Shown: positions 43,301-51,263 of the stretch, piece after piece
Numbering within the stretch: the first letter of the stretch is position 1
Layout of the letters: each line of letters starts with the position of its first letter
Assembly: GCA_964036045.1 (NCBI GenBank)
Contig: OZ038384.1
Coordinates: 42,698,704 to 42,762,703 of the forward strand
Source: Eutreptiella sp. 'Long Island Sound 2002'
Lineage: Eukaryota > Euglenozoa > Euglenophyceae > Eutreptiales > Eutreptiaceae
Direction: 5' to 3'
Length of the DNA: 64,000 nucleotides
The notes under the pieces: model-generated
Databases searched by the model: none
What the model was told of the DNA's origin: nothing
Seen by the model: the letters and a program-made list of their open reading frames with translations, nothing else
Program-made: the position numbers and the translations under genes

Positions 43301-43438
43301 CACTTCAAAGCTGGGGGGCCGGTATACGACGACGCCCTGTCCCGGCTGGGCGACACCCAGGGGCCCTTGCTCCTCATGCTCCCCACCGGCATTGCAGCCG
43401 CGCTGCGCCAGGAGCTAGACGGCTGCGAAGGGCTGTGA
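37394..43438 (+). CDS. LINE ORF2: endonuclease, reverse transcriptase, RNase H-like, zinc knuckle
   Basis: 2014 codons, uninterrupted. Residues 1-285 are an exonuclease-endonuclease-phosphatase fold nuclease with all key residues: SWNLRN (N12), LQETG (E60), AGDTN (D185, N187), GSDH (D264, H265). A coiled-coil-like stretch lies near 430-475. The RT spans about 590-860, with SFDARKAFD (D704), GVRQGNPESPLLYALL and AYIDDLLVV (D803, D804). An RNase H-like domain follows at about 1395-1530 (SDASGGG, D1403; TSHHSDALLHKADW). A C-terminal knuckle begins CLICGG (C1642, C1645) and ends HMHVGC. This is the enzyme for target-primed reverse transcription. The ATG is 12 nt after the ORF1 stop, in the same frame. 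Confidence 0.96.
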   Translation: MTGDALWLLSWNLRNGLVPPDRSLRDTLRRRRGPAACTDKEHLITGMLPQDGGFAIMLQETGIATRAQEMHVAAALRDKGYTAFFSSRLAETGATSTSRGGGLVTAVSSKYVAEHKVLSFTEIVPGKAAALEIRTSGGGLTLFNVHGPQAGCSPWAGRAAFWADIQMYATARSLGGRHPVVIAGDTNIFMDVPANPATEHFRAGWEACGFRRAAAGGEEDMTPTLHPSRHRVATFLVNEPLLPWSLQESVWARGMAHPQVVGSDHLPVRLALPGLLSAAGRAAMPTPYSHTEGRLLPYDAEAAPVLHCLWAAVTAAQDEPSLAPWLGPAEQHDYGSMPAAAVDKVFEHLHATHDALARVVGRRQPSPAGTDPAEGDLPESGKQLQAAVLCYDTLAARAPAAYQADAARHGIRSEAALRLTEELQGVSPGFRLTTQGQLQEELERQAAALEEDIRQLRALLAADRKRAIKDFWRRHAPDIAQRWKAVRGAIEVESPGPSGLWNVRVPNTQTLLTEAHDVMFAVRAFWRELYDKRPVALPGFQAVLGRHVPRVPEGAWTQVQQYSMQDLKSALDKADGKAPGPNHVEARFIKALPAPVQWLLVHSYRAILRGAPPPMHWRDAHIWLSPKVPGSARLDDYRPIALGQLDMKLLTGPLTQRITEVLTRHGVVSDWQQGALPGSNTGPPLFMAQRQLQQGRPNYVFSFDARKAFDTATHGALHLILRHLSVPPDVIDLLLFLHTCARLRIVTAHGLTQPVYMLRGVRQGNPESPLLYALLLEPLLRAQGHRLRPPGGAEHGLIQAYIDDLLVVAHTLQHFVEGVEAVAAYLGMMGMELNPRKCPMATTEGVPGLQLRLCPHLENPWHWVPAADSVPYLGLQLQPDGEFSLQRKHRLHLAAVHHWCLNTLAPPKVVQDVILAILGGVTQYVAPFIADDSDTARHLDHITVQVAKDRARYAFNASRDSLQDDRTLRLTGVPTRCQQAAVALVGTLVHHRATSVRAEVTKMFWEIAGAHGICPEVHYPVAEFATLAGGDWVHRIPRALAALGVGMYNPIACPRAAHVQLQSPPGNIVTLRTAKLRHRDSCRLTVPHTTPWHGHHGPRHPFPDNDDPWPMAVRECLNQCADEHLHYCRREQEPTNHPGWRDALAHLFHTTGTRDPRLRLVHPTRAKQDAHTGPRVTPDGLHLHVGGYRHRDGLSPLTRGAAYHPPAALMYILRDVLAESEHQEPNADVAWPEPLRPRPHAPTPLWLVTTDDQCTQATGQAQLRAEWVIVPVGAGQPEPRGLPRGTALLVATGVPHDPHMAVHALEDQPEDTGHLVVHQRGGPAWLKEHVTALRSWASTVAGAEIRLHDHPAISPGDTRALSVDQLTPSHPDVRWHSADLNAGWLSPTGYYWIPEAWGHASSDASGGGPCKHATSVALAADLTRTWAVAIPGTVPDGEGVAASLPLQYGADRPWVHTVDAEVILHLLRHADRERTTGVPAGAAKVVNQMPLRWLRDGLCARGQHAGHPFWYVRATSHHSDALLHKADWAASQDTVLQNTPPDPGHARLIVAGRDGHLDLRPPTMRVLGEVAQRAQADHALTHRGHTPLGAAHATAYVHARDLTAAATNRRALRARDGHTPVQRRLRVRKERLSGVAIVPQSCLICGGPEETPVHMHVGCAHSRLLWPHYRQAVHEAARHLPPGDKALWVASWRSAGATWTEVFCSGLVPEDAEVQLRAITRYDPPGGTSVDDSLHHMLRLKDFAWELRNHRLEQLLREPQSAAARAHRWLTAAEGDHPPPPPRPDKDFVASLLVVNGTLECPPQESPHPYQDLPGGFSRVLQDALFPPWIIGRGSMTAWEARIVGEEWAREWSRWCAATRAPEAPAQRYAAIPLRSWGRHTRPRPTMIRGAGPDHPWDAATGEWLQAAPGPQTGWTADVSSLVRTPVPPRILLHAANVLRATEIRTWGHAAATVRWHPPEDGATQLTVAHFKAGGPVYDDALSRLGDTQGPLLLMLPTGIAAALRQELDGCEGL

Positions 43439-44077
43439 GTGGGGTGGGAGGCAGTCGCGGACAGCACCCTGCTGGCCCTCCTCCACAGAGACACCGCGAA
43501 CAGGTGCCAATGGGATGCGCTGACGCCCCACCTCACCGGGCGCCACGTGTACATGGCGTGCCCCCCCCAGGGGCACCCCCGCCCGGCGTGGGACGACCTC
43601 ATCGCCGCCTTCCACGACCACGGGATCCTCCCCGACGACACGTGGCAGGAGGTCCAGCGGAAGACGCTTGGCAAGGACTACCGGCGCCGCGTCCGCGCCC
43701 GCCTGCTGGAGATCCGGGACCCCCTCCGACAGAGGTGGGACGACCTCTGGCTCCGCCATCCCGACCCTTGGTCGCCGCCCTCCCACCTCCCACACACCTG
43801 CCGACTCTGCGGAGAATGTGACACGGTGTCCTCCGCAGCGTCGACAGGCGCCAACAGGTGCGCGCGGTGCGCCCAGGTAGCCGCGTGCCCCTGGCCCGAA
43901 CCTCCCGCAGGCCCGCGCAGGCGCACAGAGGAGGAGGCCTTGCGCCGGCGCATCGAGGGGGCACACACCCCCTCGCACGAACAAGCGGGCCCCGCGGGCG
44001 CTGCCCTTCTGTGGATCCACGTGCACCTGCGGGACCCCACATCCGTCGCGCACCTGTCGCACGTGTTCGCCCCCTAA
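43439..44077 (+). CDS. LINE ORF3: cysteine-rich extension in frame with ORF2
   Basis: Begins directly after the ORF2 TGA (43,436-43,438) in the same frame. It has no ATG until 43,553, 39 codons in. The 213 codons carry a zinc-ribbon-like set, CRLCGEC then CARCAQ, near residues 122-145, and a basic C-terminal half. Either TGA is read through, or it is a nonsense mutation and ORF2 once had about 2227 codons, or a shorter protein starts at 43,553. Composition across the TGA is continuous, which favours one ancestral ORF. No family is recognised. Confidence 0.6.
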   Translation: MGWEAVADSTLLALLHRDTANRCQWDALTPHLTGRHVYMACPPQGHPRPAWDDLIAAFHDHGILPDDTWQEVQRKTLGKDYRRRVRARLLEIRDPLRQRWDDLWLRHPDPWSPPSHLPHTCRLCGECDTVSSAASTGANRCARCAQVAACPWPEPPAGPRRRTEEEALRRRIEGAHTPSHEQAGPAGAALLWIHVHLRDPTSVAHLSHVFAP

Positions 44078-44103
44078 CCCCCACCCACCGCCGCCCTTTG
44101 CAG
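44075..44103 (+). other. Splice-acceptor-like sequence between ORF3 and ORF4
   Basis: CTAAC (containing the ORF3 stop), a C-rich tract and CTTTGCAG fill most of the 39-nt gap before the ORF4 ATG. Similar pyrimidine-AG tracts end at about 44,873 and 45,314. Chance is likely in such C-rich DNA. Confidence 0.25.
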
Positions 44104-44116
44104 AGCCCGCAGCACC

Positions 44117-45350
44117 ATGCCACGCCGACGGGGGAATGGGCCGGGGCACACCAGGGCCCGCCGCAGAGCGCAGGAGGCGGCCGTCCGGGGCCTGGTGGCG
44201 GACGCGGTGGCGGAGGCACACGAAGCGCACGCTGCTGCACGGTGTGACCTGGAGGGCAGTGCGAGGGCTTTCCTCAACGAGACCGCCCTCCCGGCCGTCC
44301 GCGCCCTGAACGGAGCGGGGGCCCCTACGCTGCTCCCGGCAATGCACCGGATCGTGAACGCCGTCCGGCCGGGGCTCATCAGCCCGAAGGCGGCCCTCTA
44401 CGGGCACTGGATGGAGTGGCGCGAGTCCAATCGGTCGGGCCGGCCCCTGTCCATGGGGGACACCCTGCGGCTGACGGGAGCAGGGTCTGCCATGTCCCTC
44501 TGCAGTAGCGCCCCAGCCCTGCTGCACGCCCTCAGGACGCGCTACCCCGGGGACGCGGCCCCGTACCTGAACCAGGCGCGGGCCACGTACCCGGGAGGAG
44601 TGTCCGAGCTGGATGCGGCGCTCCACCTTCTACACCCGCCGGACGAGGACCTGGAGGTGGGCGAGGTCACGGTGTTCGTGGAAGGCGCGGACGAGGCGTC
44701 CGCCCGCCCCCGGCCGACCAACCCGGTGTACGACGGCACCAGGCCTACCCCCCCTGTACGCCGTCGTCTACGAGGCGTTCCCCAGGGAGCCCACTTGGTG
44801 CCCCGTCCTCCCGCCGGCGACGCACGCGCCCCGCGGCTGGGCTAACCCGGACCTGTCCCCCCCCCTCTCCAGAACCAGGGGTGCCCACCACAGGGGGCAG
44901 GTCCTCTGGCAGGAGTGCCCTGGCACCCCCCTGCTCCTCCTCGTCGTCGCGACCCGCGGGGACCCGGGGCGGATCCTGGGGATCACCCCCACCCACCTCT
45001 ATGGGGCAACACCCGTACCCCGCCCCCCCCTCCCGGCGCCCGCGGCGCGGGACGGAGTACACACCTTCCTGCGAACACAGGAGGTCACCGCCGTTACGGG
45101 GGTCCACCTGGTGCGGCTGCCCCCGACACCGCTCGACGACCCCCGGGGGCCCAGGGCCCTGGGGCCCGCCCCAGACTGGGAGCTGTGGCGCGACGCGTGG
45201 GCCGCGTGGCTCCCCCGCCTCCCCTCCCAATGCCGGTGGATGGTCGCAGGCCCCCGGCCGTGCGGGGCTGACGCCACAGCCGGCCCCCCACCCCCTCCCC
45301 CTCTCCCCCCCGCAGAGCACCACACGGCACTGCCCACGGCACGGCACTGA
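44117..45350 (+). pseudogene. LINE ORF4, unidentified protein of about 410 aa with one frameshift
   Basis: The ATG at 44,117 opens a frame with good composition to about 44,745 (basic N-terminus MPRRRG, an Ala-rich helix, then MEWRESNRSG and GAGSAMSLCSS). At a C-run around 44,744-44,757 the sensible frame changes by one and continues (PPLYAVVYEAFPREP; GRILGITPTHLYG) to the TGA at 45,348-45,350. That stop overlaps the ATG of the next ORF. No known domain is recognised. The homopolymer shift could be a sequencing error. Its place in the ORF series and its spacing say it belongs to the LINE. Confidence 0.6.
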
Positions 45351-47161
45351 TGCACCAGGAGGTAGTGGGAAGGGCGTGCCTGCCACCACGCATGCCTACC
45401 AGGGTAACAGTGATGGCAGACTCCGATGGGTCCCCCCAGCGGGACGACCGCCACCACCGCCGGTCCCGCTCCCGCTCCCCCGTCTCCTCCCCGGAGTGGA
45501 TGGGGGAGACTCTCGCGGAGCGCGAGGTGCGGAGGCTGGCGGAGGCGGCGGTGCTGGTCGGGCCGCCGCCGCCGGCCCGGGAGCCTGGGCCAGCCGAGAT
45601 GACCGCCCCCGCCGCCCAAGCAGCCAGCCCCGCCGCCCCGCCCCGCCCAGACGCGCAGGAAGCGGAGACCGCAGCCCCAGCGAGCCACGCCGCGGCCCCG
45701 ACCGCGGCCCCCGGCACGCCGCCAACACGGGGGGCAGCCCCGGCGCAGGAACCGGGCGCATCGCCGAGGGCTGCCGCAGCCGCAGAGGAGAGCAAGAAGG
45801 GCGCGCGAGGGGTTGCGACCGCGGCCCCGGCGGGCCGCACCACCGCCTCGGCCGACCACGCCGCGGGCCCCAGCACGCCGCGGAAGCGGGGGGCGGACCC
45901 CGCACGGGCCACGGGCGCCTCGTCGGCGGCCGCCACGGCAGCGAAGGAGAGCGGGGAGGGCGCGCGAGGGGCTGCGGCCGCGACCCCCGCGGGCCGCGAC
46001 ACCACCTCGGCCGGCCGCGCCACGGCCTCCAGCACGCCGTGAACGCGAGGGACGGACCCCGCACGGGCCGCGGGCGCCTCGCCGGCGGCCGCCGCGGCAG
46101 CAGAGGAGAGCGAGGAGGGGGTGCGAGGGGTTGCGACCGCGGCCCCGGCAGGCCGCACCACCGCCCCGGCCGACCACGCCGCGGCCCCCAGCACGCCGCG
46201 AAAGCAGGGGGCGGATCCCGCACGAGCCACGGGCACCTCGTCGGCGGCCGCCACGGCAGCGAAGAAGAGCGAGGAGGGCGCGCGAGGGGCTGCGGCCGCG
46301 ACCCCGGCGGGCCGCGACACCGCCTCGGCCGGCCACGCCGCGACCCCCAGCACGCCGCGCAAGCGGCGGAAGAACCCCGCACGGGCCACGGACGCCTCGC
46401 CGGCGGCCGCCGCAGCAGCAGCAGTGGGCATGGAGAGCGCGAAGTACCGCGCCCACGCCAACCCCACCCACACCCACACCAGCCCCCCCAAGCCGTTCCC
46501 CCCCAAGCCCTTCCCCCCGGGGCGGGAGCGGCACGTCCGCCCCCCGACGCGCGAGCGCTCGCCGCCGGGCGTCACGCTGCCGCAGCTGCAAAGGCAGCGG
46601 GACGCCCGGCGAGTGGTCCAGGAAGGGCGCAGCAGCGGGGGGGATCAGAGCGCAGGCAGCGGACGGCGCGACTCGGGACAGGGGGCCGGGAAGGGGCCAG
46701 GGCACGGGAAGGGCGCGCAGGGGCGCGGGCAGGGAGCCCAGGTGCAGGGGGCAGGGCGAGGGGAGGTGGGAGAGCGAGCGGGCCAGGGCGTGGGGGACGG
46801 GGGGCGGGACCCGCGACACGGGCAGGGGGCTGGAAAGGGGCCCAAGGGCAAGGGCAAGGGCGCCGCGGGCCCCAAGGGACAGGCAGGGCGGGGCATGGGA
46901 GCCCAGGGGGGAGGACGGGACGAAGGGAGCGGGGCAGAGGGCGGGGCGCCCCCGCAGCCGGACGTGCAGCCGGTGAGGTGCATCCCCCCCGGCATCCAAC
47001 AGAAGCCGGCACACCACACCCACCACCACCACCACCACCACCACCACCACCTCTACAACATCGACCCTGACGCCGGCGAGCTCGTCCCCCCCCAACCCCC
47101 ACGACACCAGCACCATCAAGCCCCCCCCGCGCCGAGGGCGGAGCCGGCGCGGATGGCCTAG
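45350..47161 (+). pseudogene. LINE ORF5: repetitive Ala/Pro/Lys/Arg-rich basic protein
   Basis: The ATG overlaps the ORF4 stop as TGATG. After an RS-like start (HHRRSRSRSPVSS), four or more 53-residue repeats (159 bp, all in frame) follow from about 45,660 to 46,420. Each contains APAGR and a PSTPRK-type or related segment, resembling linker-histone tails. A TGA at 46,040 interrupts the second repeat. The frame resumes and passes into a Gly/Gln/Lys-rich region and a polyhistidine run, stopping at TAG 47,159-47,161. Basic low-complexity proteins of this kind usually bind nucleic acid. That role is inferred. Confidence 0.6.
45788..46425 (+). repeat. 159-bp in-frame tandem repeats within ORF5
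   Basis: The GAGAGC anchor recurs at 45,791, 45,950, 46,109 and 46,268 (AGC positions), exactly 159 bp apart. Period and frame are preserved, unlike the 212-bp array, so this repeat is maintained as coding sequence. Confidence 0.85.
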
Positions 47162-47500
47162 GCGGAGGGGGGACGGGGCGCGGCATCGGCGCCGCAGGCG
47201 CAGGGGCAGCGAGGGGGGCCGGCACGGGGGGCGGAGGAGGGCCGGCCATGGGACCGGGACTGGGGCGCGGTCCCGGTTCCTCTGGGGGAGGAGACCCTCC
47301 CCCTGGTGGGGGAGGTGTACGGGTGGTTGTGCTGGGCCACCCAGGGGACCTCCAGGAGGTCGAGGAACCGGCCCTTCGATGCCGTGCTCCTCCGGAGGGA
47401 CGGAGGAAACCGAGAGGTACCCCCGGGGGGGTGGGCAGCCCCAGAGGACCATGAGAGGGTCCTCAGGTCAGTGATCCGCGCGACAACAGCCGGGGGATGA
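47162..47500 (+). CDS. LINE ORF6: short in-frame extension after ORF5
   Basis: The frame continues from the ORF5 TAG without an ATG, for 112 codons, to TGA at 47,498-47,500. The second half has ordinary protein composition (EVYGWLCWATQG, DHERVLRSVIRATT). As with ORF2/ORF3, a nonsense mutation or readthrough would explain the same-frame continuation. Function unknown. Confidence 0.4.
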   Translation, partial: AEGGRGAASAPQAQGQRGGPARGAEEGRPWDRDWGAVPVPLGEETLPLVGEVYGWLCWATQGTSRRSRNRPFDAVLLRRDGGNREVPPGGWAAPEDHERVLRSVIRATTAGG

Positions 47501-49630
47501 GGGGCCCCAGCGAGGGCCTGCGCGAGAATCCGGCTCTCGGTAGAGGGGGGTGGGGGAAGGGCGCGACCCCCCAGCCGATGGCTGGCCCCCGGGGCCAGGA
47601 CTGCCATGCCGCCGCCAACCCCCCCCTCGGCCGACAGGAGGCATCGCCAGGGGACCAAAGGGCCCCCCCCAATCCCCCCCCCCCCCCCTCCCACACACGC
47701 CCGTGAGCGGGCGGGGGGGGCGGCCCCCCCACCCCCCCCCCGCACCCACCTCAGCTGGGGAGCCACAGGCGCGGCCCTCCGCCCCCCCAGGGCCGGGAAG
47801 GCGCCCCCCCCCTCAGGAGGAACGGCGACGCGGTAAGGGCAACGGCGGCTGGACCTGCTCCCGCGAACCCACACCGGCGTGCCGGAGCAACGCGCACAAT
47901 AGAACAGGAAGGAGGCCGCGCCCCACATGACCCTCCCCTAACCACAGCCCACTCCGAGGTGACAGAGGGGGGGTTCAGGTCAGCTGGGGCCCCCGGGGGA
48001 GCGGTCCACGGGCCGCCCCTCACCACCCCCCACCCCGGGGCGCACCGGACCCCGACCGCACCCCGACCGCACGCGCGCGCCGGAAGGGAGCGTGCCGGCG
48101 ACACGGAGAGGGCCAGAAAGGAGTACCGCAGGCCGCCGCCCGGAACGAGAGCAGGGAGGCCGCGGCGCGACACCCCCCCCCCATCCCCCCACCAGCCCGC
48201 CAGCCGCGGGGGCCCCGGCCCCCACCCCCCGAGGCAGGGGGGATGGGCCCCCCCCGCCCGAGAGGGGAGCCGGAGTGTGACCCGCCCCCCCGCCCCAGCC
48301 ACCGGCTCACGTGGGGGCCGCGAAGAACAAGCGGGCCCACGCCTGCGCACCGGGACGCCGCACAGATCGTACCCAGAGAAGCCGGGTGAGCACGAACCGG
48401 AGTGGTATGGGGGGCCACGCCCCCCATGGACAGCACAACGCCAGTGACGCCCGCTTTGTTGCCTGCCCAGGGAAGGCAGAGGGACGGAAAGAGGCAGAGC
48501 GACCCCCCGCCCTACAGGCCCCGCCCCGGCCGCACAGCCGGAGGAAACGGCGCACGCCCCCCCCCCCCCCCCCCCCAAGCCCGCCCCCCAGCATAAGAAC
48601 GCCATGGACCCGCCCCGCGGCGCGCAGCCCCCACAGGGACAGAGCAGGGCCCCCACACCCGCACGCCCGCGCCCACAACGCGGACCCCGACAGCCCACCC
48701 AGTGGACGGGCAGTCGGGGGAGGAGGAGCGCAAGACCCCAGACGCCCCACGCAACGGTCGAAGGCACCCCCCCGGGGACGCCCTGCCGCCGCCCCCACAA
48801 CCCCAAGCCAAGTAGGGGGGAACCTGGACCAGACCGCCCCCCCCCAAGCACGCCAGACGGAGCAAGGGACCGGGGCAGGACACGCGGAGGGGCACGGACC
48901 ACGCGGAACGGCCCTACCAGCGCCCAGTGCCGGGACCACGCGAGATGCGCGCGCCACACCACCCAGCGGGGGGGGGAGCGGACACCGCGAGAGCGCGAGC
49001 GCACACACACGAAAGGGACACGCGGGGACTACCGGAAGGGCAACCGGACCGAGCGCGCGGAACGCACAGACCGCATGCAATGGCGTACCAGCGAGCGAGG
49101 GTAAGGGGCACCCGGACGGGACGGCCCGCCACACGCAGCGCGGAACACGCGGGGCGGGGAGGGGGAAACGAAAGAGACATGACGCCAGGTGCCGGCCCGA
49201 ACCCCCCCGAACCGGCCGCGAGCGCCGCGCACACACAGACGGGGCACTGCGCCCGCCAAGGCAGTAGTGGCGCACAGCGCCACGCCCCAACCCCTAGGCT
49301 AGGCAGCCTCCGCGCCAGCCCAAGGGGGTCCCACTGGCGACAAGCCACTAGCACGGGCCCGGCGGCGCCGGTGCCCCGGGCGACCACGCATTAGGGGGGC
49401 GACGCAGTGGGTAAGCGCCCGCAGCCACGGCTGCGAATTGATGCACTGACCGGGGAGTGGCGAAACGGGGACGCCGGGGAAGGACGGGGCTCCGAGCTCT
49501 GTGAACCCGGGGGACTCCGCCACCAGGCAGGAGGTGCGTCTTGGAGGGCCCCCCACTAGGACCTGGTGGGGAGGATATCACCTGGCCCGACCAGGTGGCC
49601 CCCCGGGGCCGAAAGGCGTCTAGTACCCGC
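47501..49630 (+). other. 3' region of the LINE, non-coding
   Basis: C-rich sequence with long homopolymers (about 20 C at 48,557-48,576; another run near 47,680). Long ORFs on both strands here have only low-complexity composition and are treated as by-products. It includes one degenerate copy of the 5' monomer. Confidence 0.7.
48683..48800 (+). repeat. Degenerate 5'-type monomer in the LINE 3' region
   Basis: CAGTCGGGGGAGG, CCACGCAACGGTCGAAGGCA and CCCGGGGACGCCC, in that order, match the start of the array at 30,775-30,880. One diverged, partial unit sits 15 kb downstream of the array, giving the element similar sequence at both ends. Confidence 0.65.
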
Positions 49631-49661
49631 AAAATCAAACCTCAAACCTCAAACCTCAAAC
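49631..49661 (+). repeat. (CTCAAAC)n tail of the LINE
   Basis: Four 7-bp units between the 3' region and the right target-site duplication. It stands in for the poly(A) tail of other LINEs, as some LINE families end in short tandem repeats. Confidence 0.9.
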
Positions 49662-49677
49662 CTACAGGGGCCACCAT
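49662..49677. repeat. Right target-site duplication of the LINE
   Basis: CTACAGGGGCCACCAT, the exact copy of 28,496-28,511. Confidence 0.95.
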
Positions 49678-51250
49678 CCAGTGCTCGAGGGTTTCCTCTC
49701 GAATAGCTTGGACTCCGGCGCCCCGGAACTTGGCCAGGTCTGTACGGTTTGCCATCACCACAAAGCACTTGACGCCCTCTTGCTCCATGGCCTTCTCCAT
49801 CTGGATGATGCGCTTGGCCTCCTCGGTCTCCTCGGCGTCCGCATGGCTGGATATGTCCATCCATGCCTTGCCCGCGGGGTAGGCCCATCGACTGAGGCAA
49901 TCCGCCACAGTGTTGTCTTTCCCCGGGACGTACACGACGCTGAGGTCGAACTTGGCGAACGTCTCGTGCCATCGGGCCCTCCTTGCCGCCGGTCCCGAGT
50001 GGGTGTCGACGTGCTGCTTGTGCCAGCTCTGTAAGGACTGATGGTCCATACAAACCACCACCGGTTGCAATCCGATGTGGCCAGACCAGTTCCTGAGCGC
50101 ACAAACAATGGCGTACGTCTCCTTCTCCCTCGCGGTCCAGATTCGACGTTGGCCCTCGGCCAGGATCCGGCCCCAAAACGCCACGGGTACGTGCGACCCG
50201 TCGTCCCGGACCTGCTCGAGGACTGCCCCTACAGCATAGTCCGAGGCGTCCGTCCGTAGCACGAATCCCTTGTCCGGGTCCACCAGGAATAGCCCCAGCT
50301 GCCCTAGGAGTCGCTCCTTCAGGCGGCTGAACGCATCTTCGGCCTCGGGGGTCCAGGCAAGCTTCTTCTTGCTCCCCTTCCGGCCATCGAATTTGCCCAC
50401 CTGCAGCATCTTGTGCAGCGGCCCCGACAGTTCTGCATATATCCGGGCATAGCCCAAATAGTAATTGCAGAACCCCATGAAGGATTGGTGTTCGCTGATG
50501 GTCTGGGGCTTCTCCCAGTGGTGCAGGGGCGCCAGCTTCCCAGGCATGGGACGGCGTTGCCCGTGACCAACCACGTGACCCGCGAACTCCACTTCCTTCA
50601 CGAAGAGTGAGGCTTTGGTGGGCTTGCACACAATGTTGTGCTTGTCCAGCTCGCTGAGCACTCCGCGCAGATCCTTCTCATGCGCTTCGATGAGCTCGTC
50701 CTCAGTCATGTCGTCCGTGCCGGACCCGATGATGATGTCATCCACAAAGGGGTCGGCACAGTCCCGGACAGGACCGAGTAGGTCCTCCATCATGCGCTGG
50801 AAAGCGGCGTTGCCATTCTTGGCACCATAGGCACCACTTTCCACTGCATGGGCCCCAGCAGCGTCGACATCGCTGTGCGGGGCCTGGAGTCCGGGTGTAG
50901 CGGCATCTGGTGATAGCCGTGTTTCAGGTCTAACACCGTGAAGATCCGCTTTTTCTGTTGTTATTGGAGGATGGTGTCGATCAGAGGAAGCGAGTACGAG
51001 TCGTGCTCGGTTTGCTAGTTCAAACCCCTGTAATCAACCACCAACCTTGACTTGCCCTTCTCCTTCTTGGGCACGATAAAGGCTGGGCTGGCCCACTCAC
51101 TGTCGGAAGGTTCGATCCAGCCCCGCTCAATAAACTCGGCCAACAACTTCTTCGTGGCCTCGGCCCGATCGCCCTGAAGTTGGTACTCCCGATGACGATA
51201 GATCTTGGGGTTCGGCCTCAGCTTGATCCTCGCTGTGCCAAACCTCCGGC
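49662..51250 (-). pseudogene. Reverse transcriptase and RNase H of element A
   Basis: Minus strand. The RT opens with ASPAFIVPKKEKGKSRLVVD near 51,100, followed by a TAG and a TAA. Motif A is LDLKHGYHQMPL (about 50,930) and the catalytic motif is FVDDIIIGS (about 50,745). A frame change near 50,850 separates the two. RNase H follows, with RTDASDYAVGAVLEQ, REKETYAIVCALRNW and DNTVADCLSRW (50,270-49,890). The sequence ends at the LINE border in HWMVAPV. Order and motifs are those of Ty3/gypsy. Two stops and one frameshift in the RT make it inactive. Confidence 0.95.
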
Positions 51251-51263
51251 GATCTGGAGGGTT

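Larger units (their letters stand above)
28512..49661 (+). mobile_element. Giant polycistronic LINE, 21,150 bp
   Basis: Bounded by 16-bp target-site duplications and ending in a (CTCAAAC)n tail next to the right duplication, the signature of target-primed reverse transcription. It contains a 2.2-kb leader, thirteen 212-bp monomers, ORF1, ORF2 (endonuclease, RT, RNase H-like, zinc knuckle), ORF3-ORF6 and a 2.1-kb 3' region. It is very GC-rich, unlike its host element. LINEs normally span 3-8 kb with one or two ORFs. The RNase H-like domain downstream of the RT recalls the I/R1-type and some plant L1 groups; the clade is not determined. This copy has frameshifts and stops in ORF1, ORF4 and ORF5. 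Confidence 0.93.

Noticed and set aside
30380-49010. Many ORFs of 100-817 codons on the minus strand and in other plus frames across the GC-rich LINE
   Set aside because: Stop codons are rare in such GC-rich DNA. These frames show only Gly/Pro/Arg/Ala composition, change frame with each 212-bp monomer, or run antisense to ORF2, which has clear enzyme motifs.
49395-49470. tRNA-like segment near the LINE 3' end (GCAGTGGGTAAGCG with a following hairpin)
   Set aside because: Resembles a D-arm, but the next hairpin has a 4-nt loop rather than an anticodon loop, and no T-arm consensus or matching acceptor stem could be found.
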